The notes: a model not told the origin generated them from the letters alone. Positions 1-9,305 are shown, counted from the first letter of the stretch. The stretch: 64,000 nucleotides of DNA from an uncultured Micrococcales bacterium (GCA_903880095.1 CAIRNX010000025.1:1-64000); one strand, 5' to 3'. Program-made: numbers and translations.

Positions 1-36
1 GCGAATCTCGTTCGGGCTAATCTTTAGATCTGCCAT
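1..36 (-). CDS. atpA: ATP synthase F1 subunit alpha, N-terminal fragment
   Basis: Twelve codons reading MADLKISPNEIR run off the left edge. This is the usual start of the F1 alpha subunit, which forms the catalytic hexamer with beta. A GAGGAAG ribosome-binding site lies a few bases upstream of the ATG at 36. It is preceded by atpH with 31 bp between, the normal order atpB-E-F-H-A. Only the start is visible, so the call rests on the N-terminal sequence and the position after delta. Confidence 0.85.
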   Translation of the reverse strand, partial: MADLKISPNEIR

Positions 37-67
37 CTCGTTCTTCCTCTTTTTCTTTGCTGCAGCC

Positions 68-871
68 CTAAGCGAGCTGCATCCTTGCTTGGTTTAGACG
101 GGTAGCAACGCTGCCGTCGATGATCTCTCCGGAAACCTGAACCTTCACGCCACCGAGGACGCTTGGGTCGATCTCCACGTTCAAGTTGAGTTCTTGACCG
201 TAAGTCTTGGCGAGCACCTTTTCGAGGCGCTCGAGCTGAGCTTTTTCTAGTGGAGCTGCCACGGTGATGGTGGCCACCAGGCGCTCGGCAACAGCCGAAA
301 CCTGCTTGCCGTAACCCTCAAGCACGAGGCTTAGGCGGCGGTGGCGGGCACCCTCAACTGCGAAACGGACCAAAAGCTCGGTATTAGCCGAAACCTTTTT
401 GCCGGTCAACTTCTTGATTAGCTCAACCTTTGACTCGGTTGAAGCCTGGCGCGAGCTAAAAGCCTGCTGCAGGTCTTCGTCTGAGTCGATTAGTTGCTGA
501 ACGCTGAACAATTCACCCTCGAGAGTCGAGAGATCCTTATCGGCAGCGGCAATCGAAGCAACGGTGTAGACACCGAGCTGCTCGAAAGCGGTGACTAGGT
601 CGCCGCCCCTCGACCAGCGCAAGCCAGACAGGGTCTGTGCGAAGGCAACGGCTTCTTTCGAAACCTTCTTGCCGAACACAGCGTTTAGAGCTCCGTGCTT
701 TGCTTTCTCTGCTCCGGAAGGGTCCGAGAGGATGTTGCGCAGCTGAATCGAGGTCGAAAGTGCGACACCGATCGAAAAGAGCTCTTCGGCGAACTTCAGG
801 TCGGCCTTTTTAAGCAGCGGGGTTAGCGCTGCTGTAGCGGCCTGAAGTGCCTGTCTGGTGGAGCTTGCCAT
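68..871 (-). CDS. atpH: ATP synthase F1 subunit delta
   Basis: Delta (OSCP) joins the peripheral stalk (b subunits) to the top of the F1 head. The 267-residue protein is longer than the roughly 180 residues of E. coli delta, as is usual in Actinobacteria. The conserved C-terminal part includes an IDPSVLGGVKVQVSGEIIDGS-type segment near the end (about residues 235-255). It is not fused to b, unlike the b-delta fusion of mycobacteria. The ATG overlaps the atpF stop by one base (TAATG), so the two are translationally coupled. Confidence 0.95.
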   Translation of the reverse strand: MASSTRQALQAATAALTPLLKKADLKFAEELFSIGVALSTSIQLRNILSDPSGAEKAKHGALNAVFGKKVSKEAVAFAQTLSGLRWSRGGDLVTAFEQLGVYTVASIAAADKDLSTLEGELFSVQQLIDSDEDLQQAFSSRQASTESKVELIKKLTGKKVSANTELLVRFAVEGARHRRLSLVLEGYGKQVSAVAERLVATITVAAPLEKAQLERLEKVLAKTYGQELNLNVEIDPSVLGGVKVQVSGEIIDGSVATRLNQARMQLA

Positions 872-1410
872 TACTTCTTCTTGCCTCCCTCGAGGTCAGA
901 GATGAAGTCGTTGACCACGGCGGTTGCTGTCTTGTCGTTCTGCAGGCTGGCGCCGACAACCTTCGAAGCGAGGTCGATGGCAAGAGTGCCAACCTCGGTG
1001 CGAAGAGTTACCAGAGCAGCCTGAACTTCGGCGTCGATCTGAGCCTTGGCGGTTGCAGAAATTCGAGCCTGTTCGGCTTGAGCCTGCTCCTTCGCCTCGG
1101 CAATGATCGCCAAACCTTCTACGCGAGCCTGCTCACGCAAGGCTGCTGCCTCGGCGCGAGAGTCCTCTTGTGCCGATGCCATGGCTGCGGTCTGCTTAGC
1201 GGCTTCGGCAGAGATGCGCTCTGCCTCGGCTAGGCGACCCTCGATGGCGTCGGTGCGTGCGTCCAAGGTTTTCTTGAAGTTCGGTAGAACTCTGAACCAG
1301 AAGAAAGCGAGCAGGATCACGAAAACAACGCTCGACCAAATTAGGTCAGGAGTCGCAGGAACCAAAGGGTTCTGTGTTGTTGCTTCGGTGAAAATGATCC
1401 TTGAGATCAT
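871..1410 (-). CDS. atpF: ATP synthase Fo subunit b
   Basis: Peripheral-stalk subunit of the F-type ATP synthase. It has a short N-terminus, one membrane helix at about residues 22-42 (IWSSVVFVILLAFFWF), then a long charged, Ala/Glu-rich helix expected to dimerise as a coiled coil and bind delta. Length 179 residues is normal. A 19-bp gap separates it from atpE upstream and it overlaps atpH downstream by one base. The ATG at 1410 is the only start that gives a complete membrane helix. Confidence 0.95.
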   Translation of the reverse strand: MISRIIFTEATTQNPLVPATPDLIWSSVVFVILLAFFWFRVLPNFKKTLDARTDAIEGRLAEAERISAEAAKQTAAMASAQEDSRAEAAALREQARVEGLAIIAEAKEQAQAEQARISATAKAQIDAEVQAALVTLRTEVGTLAIDLASKVVGASLQNDKTATAVVNDFISDLEGGKKK

Positions 1411-1429
1411 GATTTAGATCCGCTCTGGG

Positions 1430-1687
<258 letters not shown>

Positions 1688-1706
1688 TTAGCGGTTGCTA
1701 AAACCC

Positions 1707-2558
1707 TTAGTGTTCATCTGCCAAGGCCAACTGAATGTAGACCGTTGCCAGAAGTGTGAAAACGTAAGCCTGCAGGAACGCCACCAGGATCTCAAAGAGA
1801 GTGAAGACGAAGCCGAACAGGAAGGTTCCTACACCGAACGCCTTGGTGAAACCTTCGACGATCGTTGAGAAGAAGAAGAACTGGGTTGCCGAGAAGCAGA
1901 GAACCAGCAGGAGGTGACCAGCAACCATGTTCATCGTGAGACGAAGTGCGAGAGTCACCGGGCGAAGAATGAAAGTAGAAAGAAGCTCGATCAAGAACAC
2001 GAGCGGCAAGAAGACCTTTGGCACACCGCTAGGTAGCAGCGCGAACTTGAAGAACTTGACGCCGTGCTTCTTGATGCCCGCGTAGATGAAGGTTACGTAG
2101 GCCGCAACCGAGAGAACGATTGGCAAGCCAATAACTGAGGTGCCAGCAATGTTGAGGGAAGGAATGATGCCTGTGATGTTCATGCCGAGCACGATGAAGA
2201 ATGTTGTCGCGAGAAGCGGCAAGAAGCGGTCGCCGTCTTTCTCGCCAAGCTGCTCGTGAGCAATTGATTTGCGCACGAAGTTGAGCGAAATTTCGCCCAT
2301 GAGCTGAAAACGGCTCGGAACAAACTGCTGATTCTTGTAGGCCTTCTTGAACTTTGAGGTCCAGAGGCTGAAAATCACAAGAAGAAGCACGAGGATCAAG
2401 ATACGAATCATCATGATTCGGTTCATCTCAAAGATGGTGCCTGGAAACAGCACCGCTTGCGGAAAGAACTCGCCGATTGATGGCGGGTCGAATTGGTCCC
2501 CGGACGTGCTTAGTCCTACCGCATTGGCGGCGAGGTTCAAGGCGTTAGATAACAGCAC
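1707..2558 (-). CDS. atpB: ATP synthase Fo subunit a
   Basis: Stator channel subunit of the F-type ATP synthase; membrane protein of 283 residues with five or six helices. The essential arginine that faces the c ring is Arg206 in LALRLTMNMVAGH. Start chosen at GTG 2558, which has an AGGAG ribosome-binding site four bases upstream. It is the first structural gene of the atp operon, 74 bp downstream of the AtpI-like gene, and this gap holds a candidate promoter. Confidence 0.95.
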   Translation of the reverse strand: MLLSNALNLAANAVGLSTSGDQFDPPSIGEFFPQAVLFPGTIFEMNRIMMIRILILVLLLVIFSLWTSKFKKAYKNQQFVPSRFQLMGEISLNFVRKSIAHEQLGEKDGDRFLPLLATTFFIVLGMNITGIIPSLNIAGTSVIGLPIVLSVAAYVTFIYAGIKKHGVKFFKFALLPSGVPKVFLPLVFLIELLSTFILRPVTLALRLTMNMVAGHLLLVLCFSATQFFFFSTIVEGFTKAFGVGTFLFGFVFTLFEILVAFLQAYVFTLLATVYIQLALADEH

Positions 2559-2582
2559 GGGCTCCTAGTTCGGGGCGAGGCA

Positions 2583-2588
2583 AGATTA
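2583..2588 (-). promoter_or_regulatory. Candidate -10 element for the atp operon
   Basis: TAATCT on the minus strand, with a leader of about 20 bases to the GTG of atpB that contains its ribosome-binding site. No convincing -35 hexamer is visible. It may be an internal promoter separating the atp structural genes from the upstream wecA/atpI genes. Confidence 0.35.
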
Positions 2589-2632
2589 GGTCAATCCTAA
2601 CAATAAACAGGCGGGCTTTTCGGCTGTTTTGG

Positions 2633-3040
2633 CTAGTTTTCGACTATTGGCATGCGAGCTTTGGTGACAACGAGGGCATCGACAACCAAACTGCCCATGA
2701 TCGAGGCAATAAGGGTGAAAAACAAGATAGGCCCATTGATCTCCTTGACGCCGAGAAGCAGTTTTACCAAGACGATAAACAGCACCAATTTGACTAGCCA
2801 GGTGCCCATCACAACACCGAAGAAACCGCCCACTGAAAGCTTCGCACCGAGCCAAACGGTTGTTGCGGTTAGCGTAACGAATAACAGGGTCATGGCGGCA
2901 CCGATTAGCGCGCTAAAAAGACCAGGCGTGCCGGCAACGAGTGAGCCGACGAGGCCGCCAATCACCGCGATACCGGCAATCAAAATGCTTCCTCGGCTTA
3001 TTACCTTCTTGAAGATGGTTCCCGGGTTATCAAACTTCAT
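2633..3040 (-). CDS. ATP synthase protein I-like membrane protein (AtpI)
   Basis: A 135-residue protein with four predicted membrane helices (about residues 18-38, 45-66, 75-100, 107-128). It sits immediately upstream of atpB, where Actinobacteria carry the AtpI/UncI-like gene (Rv1303 position). AtpI-type proteins assist assembly or stability of the c ring. The ATG at 3040 starts inside the stop of wecA (ATGA overlap), indicating coupling. A longer reading upstream is excluded because it would run through wecA. Family assignment rests on topology and position more than on motifs. Confidence 0.8.
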   Translation of the reverse strand: MKFDNPGTIFKKVISRGSILIAGIAVIGGLVGSLVAGTPGLFSALIGAAMTLLFVTLTATTVWLGAKLSVGGFFGVVMGTWLVKLVLFIVLVKLLLGVKEINGPILFFTLIASIMGSLVVDALVVTKARMPIVEN

Positions 3041-4134
3041 CTGATTGCCTTTCGCTTCATGAGCGGTTTTAGTGTGTAGCCCATGCAGGCAATGAAGCCG
3101 AACACGAAAAACAGGGCGACGGCCCACATCGGCATGAAGAACATCAGAAGGCATGAGATCGAGATCAACGCAGTCCACGAATAGAAAACTAGGACCGTAC
3201 CAAGGTGACCGTGGCCGAAGTCTTGCAGCCTGTGGTGAAGATGCTTGCGGTCGGCGGTGAAAGGCGACTTGCCGGCACGGAGCCGACGGACAACGGCGAG
3301 GGTGAAGTCGAGTAGCGGCACCATGATGATGGCTAGGGGCAAAATTAGCGGCATGAGAGCGGGTATCGCCTGGCTGTCACTCACCGTAGCCGGGTCGATC
3401 TGACCCGTCACAGAAAGCGCACCAGCTGTCATCAGAAGCCCGAGCAATAGGGCTCCGGAGTCGCCCATGAAGATTTTGGCCCGGTGCCAGTTGAGTGGCA
3501 AGAAGCCAAGGCACATGCCCATCACGATTGCCGAGACCATTGAACCGAGATTGAAGTAGTTCGTTGGGTCTGTTCGCTGGGCAAGCAGATAGGTGTAGAT
3601 GAAGAACACGGTGGTGCCGATCAGCACGACGCCCGCCACCAGGCCGTCCAAGCCATCAATGAAGTTGACCGCGTTCATGATCAGAACGGTTAGAAAAACA
3701 CTCACCACGAAAGACATTCCGAACGAGGCAATGGTCACTCCCCCAATTGGCAGCGACACAATCTGAACGCCCTGCCAAGACATGAAACCGGCGGCGATGA
3801 ACTGACCGGCAAGTTTGAGCGTCCAGTCGAGGTCGTAAAGGTCGTCGAGCAGGCCGAGCACCGAGATGAAGGTGGCAGAGGCCAAAATCGCGATAATTGG
3901 CATCGGCGAATCGAAAACCGACCTAAACCAGCCAAAAGAAGCGGCGGTAATTGTGCCAACCAAAAGCCCGACAAGCATCGCCAAGCCACCCAGTCGCGGT
4001 GTCGGTGTGGTGTGGGCATCACGAGCACGAATCTCTGGGTAGATCTTGTATTTCAGTGCCAGTTTCAAAACGGCCCATGTTGAGCCGAAGGTGACTATTG
4101 CCGTGACGAGAGCGATTAGCAGATATGCGCGCAC
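3037..4134 (-). CDS. wecA: Undecaprenyl-phosphate GlcNAc-1-phosphate transferase (WecA/TagO type)
   Basis: Polytopic membrane enzyme of the MraY/WecA family (365 residues, about ten helices). It transfers GlcNAc-1-phosphate from UDP-GlcNAc to polyprenyl phosphate, the first step of cell-wall glycopolymer synthesis. Signatures seen: DDLYDLD at residues 97-103, NFIDGLDG at 157-164, the FMGDSGALLLG motif, and HLHHRL in a late cytosolic loop. GTG start at 4134 overlaps the preceding stop by one base. In Mycobacterium the gene at this position (rfe/wecA, Rv1302) starts arabinogalactan linker synthesis; the polymer made here cannot be read from sequence. Confidence 0.92.
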   Translation of the reverse strand: MRAYLLIALVTAIVTFGSTWAVLKLALKYKIYPEIRARDAHTTPTPRLGGLAMLVGLLVGTITAASFGWFRSVFDSPMPIIAILASATFISVLGLLDDLYDLDWTLKLAGQFIAAGFMSWQGVQIVSLPIGGVTIASFGMSFVVSVFLTVLIMNAVNFIDGLDGLVAGVVLIGTTVFFIYTYLLAQRTDPTNYFNLGSMVSAIVMGMCLGFLPLNWHRAKIFMGDSGALLLGLLMTAGALSVTGQIDPATVSDSQAIPALMPLILPLAIIMVPLLDFTLAVVRRLRAGKSPFTADRKHLHHRLQDFGHGHLGTVLVFYSWTALISISCLLMFFMPMWAVALFFVFGFIACMGYTLKPLMKRKAIR

Positions 4135-4781
4135 TAGTCTTCGCTCAAATCTTCGCCGAGAAGCTCTGCAAGCTCGTCACGTTTGACGGCGCCTTCGCGC
4201 ACGATTCTCACCTTTGCACCGGTCAAATCAAGAATCGTCGAGGCTACGCCAAGCTCGGCATCGCCGGCATCGAGGTAGACGGCAACCTTTTCGCCTAGGT
4301 AATCGTCGGCCTGCTTTGCGGTTGTAGCCGCTGGTTCGCCGGTGAGGTTGGCACTCGAAACTGCGAGCGGGCCCGACTCGGCTAGCAACGCAAGGGTGAT
4401 CTTTTGATTTGGCACTCTGAGCGCAACCGTGCCTTTGGTCTCGCCAAGATCCCACTGCAGCGAAGGTTGAGCGCGAAGAATGATGGTGAGCGGGCCTGGC
4501 CAGTATTTTTCAGCCAGTTTCAGGGCAAGGTCTGGCACCGATTCGGCAAGTGCATAGAGAGAGTCAACGTTAGGTATCAGAACAGGTGGTGGTGATTGAC
4601 GACCGCGGCCCTTGGCGTCGAGCAGTGCCTGCACGGCATCGGCGCTAAACGCATCGGCGGCAAGCCCGTAAACGGTGTCGGTAGGCACCACAACTAGCTC
4701 GCCCTTGGCTAGAGCCTGCTTCGCTTTGCGCATGCCTTCGAGAAGACTCGTGTCTACCGAGCAATCGAAAACCGAACCCAT
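4134..4781 (-). CDS. sua5: L-threonylcarbamoyladenylate synthase (Sua5/YrdC)
   Basis: Makes threonylcarbamoyl-AMP from threonine, bicarbonate and ATP for t6A modification of ANN-decoding tRNAs. YrdC fold with the hallmark VPTDTVYGLAADA near residue 32 and PLAVSSANLTGEPA further on. It is a single-domain 215-residue form lacking the C-terminal Sua5 extension. ATG at 4781 is preferred because a perfect GAGGAGG lies five bases upstream; the GTG two codons earlier falls inside that site. Lies between prmC and wecA, as in mycobacteria. Confidence 0.92.
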   Translation of the reverse strand: MGSVFDCSVDTSLLEGMRKAKQALAKGELVVVPTDTVYGLAADAFSADAVQALLDAKGRGRQSPPPVLIPNVDSLYALAESVPDLALKLAEKYWPGPLTIILRAQPSLQWDLGETKGTVALRVPNQKITLALLAESGPLAVSSANLTGEPAATTAKQADDYLGEKVAVYLDAGDAELGVASTILDLTGAKVRIVREGAVKRDELAELLGEDLSED

Positions 4782-4796
4782 AGACACCTCCTCGAG

Positions 4797-5636
4797 CTAC
4801 TTGATAGCGGTGACCGCGCGCGGCCTGCCATTGAAATCCTTGTGGTCGACGACTTCTCGCCACCCATCAGCCAATAGTAGTTGAACCACCGCTTCGCTCT
4901 GCATGTCGGCGTGCTCCATGGCTACTGTGCCTCCAGGCACCAAGAGTTCGAGTGCGCGCTTCGAGATCACTCGAATCAGGTCTAGGCCGTCATCTCCCGA
5001 ATAGAGCGCAAGCGCTGGGTCGTGTAACGCAACCTCCGGGTAGATCGGTACCATCTCGGCAGGGATGTATGGCGGGTTGGAGACAACCACCTGCACCTGA
5101 CCGTTCAGTTCTTGAAAAGCGTCGGACGCATCGCCGAGAATCACTGTGGCGTGTGGTGCGAGTGCGGCGTAATTCGCTTCCGTGTAACCAAAGGCGTCTT
5201 CGGATTTTTCGACCGCAAAAACCTTGGCGCTTGCCAGTTCGGTGGCGATGGCAATGCCGATCGCTCCAGAGCCGGCGCAAAGGTCGATGACGCTTGGGTT
5301 GTCAAACTTTGCGGCGGCATCGAGCGCGAGCTGGGTTAGTAGCTCGGTTTCTGGCCGAGGTACAAAGACGCCCTTGCCCACCTTGAGTGTTAGGTTGCGA
5401 AAATACGCTTCGCCGGTGAGGTGTTGAAGAGGCTCGCGAGCGGCACGTCGCGCAAAAAGTTCATCGATTTGCGAAGAATCTTTGACAGACTCCCCCATGA
5501 TCACCTTTGATTGAAGTTCACCGCGACTCAAACCCAAAACGTGAGCGACGATAAGTTCAGAGTCAACAAGCGAAGACTCGATGCCGGCTGCCTCAAAGGC
5601 CTGTTTACCCCGAGCGATTAGGTCGGAGAGCAACAT
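4797..5636 (-). CDS. prmC: Peptide chain release factor N5-glutamine methyltransferase
   Basis: Methylates the glutamine of the GGQ motif of release factors, which is needed for efficient termination. Has an N-terminal helical domain, then a Rossmann methyltransferase with SAM motif DLCAGSGAIG (residues 119-128) and the catalytic NPPYIP (187-192). Its substrate prfA is immediately upstream with no intergenic base, so enzyme and substrate are co-expressed. 279 residues, normal length. Confidence 0.96.
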   Translation of the reverse strand: MLLSDLIARGKQAFEAAGIESSLVDSELIVAHVLGLSRGELQSKVIMGESVKDSSQIDELFARRAAREPLQHLTGEAYFRNLTLKVGKGVFVPRPETELLTQLALDAAAKFDNPSVIDLCAGSGAIGIAIATELASAKVFAVEKSEDAFGYTEANYAALAPHATVILGDASDAFQELNGQVQVVVSNPPYIPAEMVPIYPEVALHDPALALYSGDDGLDLIRVISKRALELLVPGGTVAMEHADMQSEAVVQLLLADGWREVVDHKDFNGRPRAVTAIK

Positions 5637-6713
5637 TTAAGAGTTGCCCAGCGCGGCTAGGCGGGCCTCTTCATCGGTCTGAATAGCCGACTGCACGACC
5701 GGCTCGAGGGCGCCGTCCATGACCTGGTCGAGGTTGTAAGACTTGTAGCCGGTGCGGTGATCGGCGATGCGGTTTTCAGGGAAGTTGTAGGTGCGAATGC
5801 GCTCGGAGCGGTCGACCGACTTGACCTGTGACTTGCGCGCTGCGCTGAGTTCGGCCTCGAGGGCCTCCTGCTGAGCCGCCAAGATTCGAGCACGAAGAAC
5901 ACGCATGGCTGCTTCGCGGTTTTGCAGCTGAGACTTTTCGTTTTGCATCGCCACGGTGATGCCGGTGGGCAAGTGTGTGATGCGAACGGCTGAGTCTGTG
6001 GTGTTGACCGACTGGCCACCAGGACCCGACGAACGGTAGACGTCGATACGAAGATCGTTCTGCTGAATCTCAACTTCTTCTGGCTCGTCAACTTCAGGGA
6101 ACACTAGAACACCGGCTGCAGAGGTATGGATTCTTCCTTGAGTTTCGGTGACCGGAACACGCTGAACTCGGTGCACGCCACCCTCGTACTTGAGGTGAGC
6201 CCAAACTCCCTGAGCTGGGTCGGTGGTGTTTGCCTTGATCGCGAGCTGCACATCTTTGTAGCCACCGAGGTCGCTCTCGTTTTTGTCGAGAATTTCGGTC
6301 TTCCAACCCTTTGAGTTGGCGTATTGGATGTACATGCGAAGAAGATCTGCCGCGAAAAGCGCAGACTCTGCACCACCTTCACCAGCCTTGATTTCCATGA
6401 TCACGTCACGGCCATCGTCTGGGTCGCGAGGAATCAGTAGTCGGCGAAGTTTTTCGGTTGCGGTAACCAGCTTCTCTTCGAGAGCCGGAACCTCTTCAGC
6501 GAACGCTTCGTCCTCTTTGGCAAGTTCTTTTGCAGCGGCTAGGTCATCGGTTAGGTGATTCAAACCGTTGTAAGCAGCGACAATCGCGCTCAACTCCGCG
6601 TAGCGGCGGTTGAGCTTCTTTGCCAAGCCAGGGTTAGCGTGCACCGAGGAATCGCTGAGCTGAACTTGCAGCTCGGCGTGCTCGGCAAGAAGAGGCGCTA
6701 CCGAGTCGAGCAT
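5637..6713 (-). CDS. prfA: Peptide chain release factor 1
   Basis: Class I release factor reading UAA and UAG. The decoding tripeptide PVT is at residues 187-189, matching the PxT type of RF1. The catalytic GGQ (232-234) sits in [16 protein letters not shown]. 358 residues. The start codon abuts the rho stop with zero spacing and the stop abuts prmC. In most actinobacteria rpmE (L31) lies between rho and prfA; it is absent here. Confidence 0.97.
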   Translation of the reverse strand: MLDSVAPLLAEHAELQVQLSDSSVHANPGLAKKLNRRYAELSAIVAAYNGLNHLTDDLAAAKELAKEDEAFAEEVPALEEKLVTATEKLRRLLIPRDPDDGRDVIMEIKAGEGGAESALFAADLLRMYIQYANSKGWKTEILDKNESDLGGYKDVQLAIKANTTDPAQGVWAHLKYEGGVHRVQRVPVTETQGRIHTSAAGVLVFPEVDEPEEVEIQQNDLRIDVYRSSGPGGQSVNTTDSAVRITHLPTGITVAMQNEKSQLQNREAAMRVLRARILAAQQEALEAELSAARKSQVKSVDRSERIRTYNFPENRIADHRTGYKSYNLDQVMDGALEPVVQSAIQTDEEARLAALGNS

Positions 6714-8273
6714 TTACTCTCCGTCAGAACCGGCAGGTACTGGCATCGACTTCTGAACCTGCATTAGGAACTCAACGTTGCTCTGGGTGTCCTTTAGGCG
6801 GTTCAGCACGAGCTCTAGAGCCTGCTGAGTTTCGAGGCCTGCGAGTGCGCGACGAAGCTTCCAGACAATCTTGGTTTCGTCTGGGCTCATTAGCATCTCT
6901 TCGCGTCGGGTACCCGAAGCGTTGACATCTACTGCAGGGAAGATTCGCTTGTCGGCGAGCTGGCGCGAGAGGCGAAGCTCCATGTTGCCGGTTCCCTTGA
7001 ATTCTTCGAAGATAACCTCGTCCATCTTCGAACCGGTCTCAACGAGAGCGGTTGCCAAGATGGTGAGCGAGCCGCCATCTTCGATGTTTCGAGCAGCACC
7101 GAAGAAGCGCTTTGGTGGGTAAAGCGCCGACGAGTCGACACCACCCGAGAGAATACGGCCAGACGCTGGGGCACTCAGGTTGTATGCGCGACCGAGACGG
7201 GTGATCGAGTCGAGTAGAACGACAACGTCGTGACCAAGCTCAACCAAACGCTTTGCGCGCTCGATAGCCAACTCGGCAACGGTGGTGTGGTCTTCGGCAG
7301 GGCGGTCGAAGGTTGAGGCAATAACCTCACCCTTCACGGTGCGCTGCATGTCGGTAACTTCTTCAGGGCGCTCATCGACGAGAACAACCATGAGGTGAAC
7401 CTCTGGGTTGTTCTGGGCAATCGAGTTTGCGATTGCCTGAAGAACGAGAGTCTTACCTGCCTTTGGCGGCGAAACGATCAGACCGCGCTGACCCTTACCG
7501 ATTGGCGAAACCAAGTCGATGATTCGGGTCGAAAGCTTGTTCTGCTCGGTCTCTAGGCGCAGACGGGTCTGTGGGTAGAGAGGGGTCAACTTGCCGAACT
7601 CCACGCGGGCCTGGGCCTGCTCGATGGTCTGGCCGTTGATTGAGTCGATTCGAACGATCGCGTTGAACTTCTGGCGACCCTGGCCTTCGCCTTCTTTTGG
7701 CTGGCGAATAGCGCCAACTACTGCGTCACCCTTGCGCAGACCGTACTTCTTTACCTGACCGAGTGAAACGTAAACGTCGTTCGGGCCCGGCAGGTAGCCA
7801 GAGGTGCGAACGAAGGCGTAGTTGTCTAGGACGTCGAGAATACCGGCCACTGGAACGAGGACGTCATCTGGTGAGATCTCTGGCTCGGCCTCTTCGCGGT
7901 CGCGGTCACGATCGCGGTAGTTGCCGCCGCCACCGTTGCGGTTGCGATCACGATCACCGCGGTTGCGGTTACGGTTGCGGTTACGGTTACGGTTGTTGCC
8001 GCCCGAACGCTCGTCGTCACGCTCTGGGCGCTCTGAACGCTCGCGCTGTGGGCGATCTTCGCGCTGCTCTGAGCCTTCAGACTTTTCGGCTGAAGCTGGC
8101 TTCTCGGCCTTTGGTGCTTCTGAGCCTTCGGTTGCTGGCTTTGCGCTGCGAGTGCGACGCTTTGGCGCCTCGCTCGAAGCTGCTGATTCGGTGCTTGTTG
8201 ATTCGGTTGCAGGCTTTGCTTCTGCAGTTACGCGGCGGCGTTTTGCCGGCGTAGTCTCTTGGATTTCATCCAT
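6714..8273 (-). CDS. rho: Transcription termination factor Rho with disordered N-terminus
   Basis: Hexameric RNA-dependent ATPase that ends transcription. Residues 137 to about 215 form the cold-shock-like primary RNA-binding domain. Walker A PPKAGKT is at 269-275, followed by the LVDERPEEV and [13 protein letters not shown] motor motifs. Residues 1-135 are low complexity: Ala/Ser/Lys/Glu-rich, then Arg/Glu, then Asn-Arg and Asp-Arg repeats. The helical Rho_N domain seen before this linker in many actinobacterial Rho proteins is not recognisable. ATG at 8273 (MDEIQETT) gives 519 residues; a GTG 32 codons upstream would add a basic stretch with no clear ribosome site. Confidence 0.95.
   Translation of the reverse strand: MDEIQETTPAKRRRVTAEAKPATESTSTESAASSEAPKRRTRSAKPATEGSEAPKAEKPASAEKSEGSEQREDRPQRERSERPERDDERSGGNNRNRNRNRNRNRGDRDRNRNGGGGNYRDRDRDREEAEPEISPDDVLVPVAGILDVLDNYAFVRTSGYLPGPNDVYVSLGQVKKYGLRKGDAVVGAIRQPKEGEGQGRQKFNAIVRIDSINGQTIEQAQARVEFGKLTPLYPQTRLRLETEQNKLSTRIIDLVSPIGKGQRGLIVSPPKAGKTLVLQAIANSIAQNNPEVHLMVVLVDERPEEVTDMQRTVKGEVIASTFDRPAEDHTTVAELAIERAKRLVELGHDVVVLLDSITRLGRAYNLSAPASGRILSGGVDSSALYPPKRFFGAARNIEDGGSLTILATALVETGSKMDEVIFEEFKGTGNMELRLSRQLADKRIFPAVDVNASGTRREEMLMSPDETKIVWKLRRALAGLETQQALELVLNRLKDTQSNVEFLMQVQKSMPVPAGSDGE
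7961..7996 (-). repeat. Hexanucleotide tandem repeat inside rho
   Basis: Six consecutive hexamers of type GGTTGC/GGTTAC (plus-strand reading) encode the Asn-Arg dipeptide repeat of Rho. The array is in frame, so length changes by slippage would keep the reading frame. Alternating C and T variants show it is not a perfect recent expansion. Neighbouring sequence at 7899-7920 encodes an Arg-Asp repeat. Confidence 0.85.
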
Positions 8274-8307
8274 GTTTTTGTTTTGTCTCTTTCTGGAGAT
8301 TATGCGC

Positions 8308-8360
8308 GACCGCTGAATCTTTTTGAGGCGGTCACTGTTCTCTCGCTTTAGATTCGCGAG
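8308..8360 (-). other. Two hairpins in the rho leader
   Basis: The thrB-rho gap contains two inverted repeats on the minus strand: GACCGC with GCGGTC (8308-8333, loop 14) nearer rho, and CTCGC with GCGAG (8342-8360, loop 9). Neither is followed by a U tract, so they are not ordinary terminators. rho is autoregulated in several bacteria through its leader; whether these elements matter is not known. Confidence 0.3.
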
Positions 8361-8384
8361 GGGCTGCACAAGCGCTGATGCGAC

Positions 8385-9305
8385 TTATTTGTGCTGCGTA
8401 ATAACAGTAGCACCTTTGAAGTCAACAGCCAAAAGCAACGCCTGCCATTGTGGATACTTTTCGGCGGCAAGTTTCGCCGCTTCGAGGCGTTCGGCCGGGT
8501 CGCTGGCCAGGACGAGCACAGATGGACCAGCGCCAGAAACAACTGCTGCGTGGCCATGCGAGCGCATCAACTGAATCAGAGCATAGGTTTCTGGCATGGC
8601 TTCGGCACGGTAGTCCTGGTGCAGTTTGTCTTCGGTGGCGGCCATCATGAGCTCGGGGCTCTGGGTGAGGGCGGCAATAAGCAGCGCAGAACGCGACACG
8701 TTGAACACCGCGTCGTCGTGCGGAACCGAGTCTGGTTGAAGCGAACGAGCCAGTGCCGTAGACATCTTGTTTGCCGGCACGAGCTCGAGTGGCGAAACAC
8801 CTCGGTGAACGAACAGCTTTTTGTGATGTGGGCCGAACTCGTCTTCCCAGGCAATGGTCAAGCCACCGAAAAGCGCTGGCGCCACGTTGTCTGGGTGACC
8901 TTCGAGTTCGGTTGCGATGTCGAGCAGCTCGCCAGATGAGATCTCGACGATTCCTTCAAGCAAGCCCTTGGCAGCCATAATTCCGCTGACCACTGCAGCG
9001 CCAGATGAACCCATGCCGCGGCCGTGAGGAATCACGTTGTGGGCGGTGAGCTTGAGGCCTGGTAGCGGCTGCTTGAAGCGATCAAAGACGTAGGCAATAG
9101 TTTTGGCAACCAGGTTGGTTCCGTCGGTTGGCACCTCGCCGGCACCTTCGCCGTGCACCTCAACGAAGATTTCGTTACCGACTACGGCCTCAACCTGTAG
9201 CTCGTCGTAAAACGAGAGAGCCATTCCGAGCGTGTCAAAACCAGGGCCGAGGTTGGCCGAAGTGGCCGGAACCTTGACGCTGACTACGCGACCAATGATT
9301 GACAT
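8385..9305 (-). CDS. thrB: Homoserine kinase
   Basis: Phosphorylates L-homoserine with ATP in threonine synthesis; GHMP kinase family, 306 residues. Visible motifs: N-terminal VKVPATSANLGPGFDTLG and the ATP-binding PHGRGMGSSGAA loop. Start at ATG 9305 (MSIIGRVV), overlapping the thrC stop by one base; longer upstream readings are out-of-frame passages through thrC. Last gene of argS-lysA-hom-thrC-thrB before the rho leader. Confidence 0.96.
   Translation of the reverse strand: MSIIGRVVSVKVPATSANLGPGFDTLGMALSFYDELQVEAVVGNEIFVEVHGEGAGEVPTDGTNLVAKTIAYVFDRFKQPLPGLKLTAHNVIPHGRGMGSSGAAVVSGIMAAKGLLEGIVEISSGELLDIATELEGHPDNVAPALFGGLTIAWEDEFGPHHKKLFVHRGVSPLELVPANKMSTALARSLQPDSVPHDDAVFNVSRSALLIAALTQSPELMMAATEDKLHQDYRAEAMPETYALIQLMRSHGHAAVVSGAGPSVLVLASDPAERLEAAKLAAEKYPQWQALLLAVDFKGATVITQHK

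Noticed and set aside
7961-7996. Short tandem repeats as a possible CRISPR or VNTR locus
   Set aside because: Units are 6 bp, have no spacers, and encode an in-frame dipeptide repeat of Rho.
7763-8316. Two long plus-strand open frames opposite the rho N-terminus
   Set aside because: They are antisense readings of the Arg/Asn/Asp repeats (Arg/Leu-rich, no ribosome site, no family). Rho explains the region.
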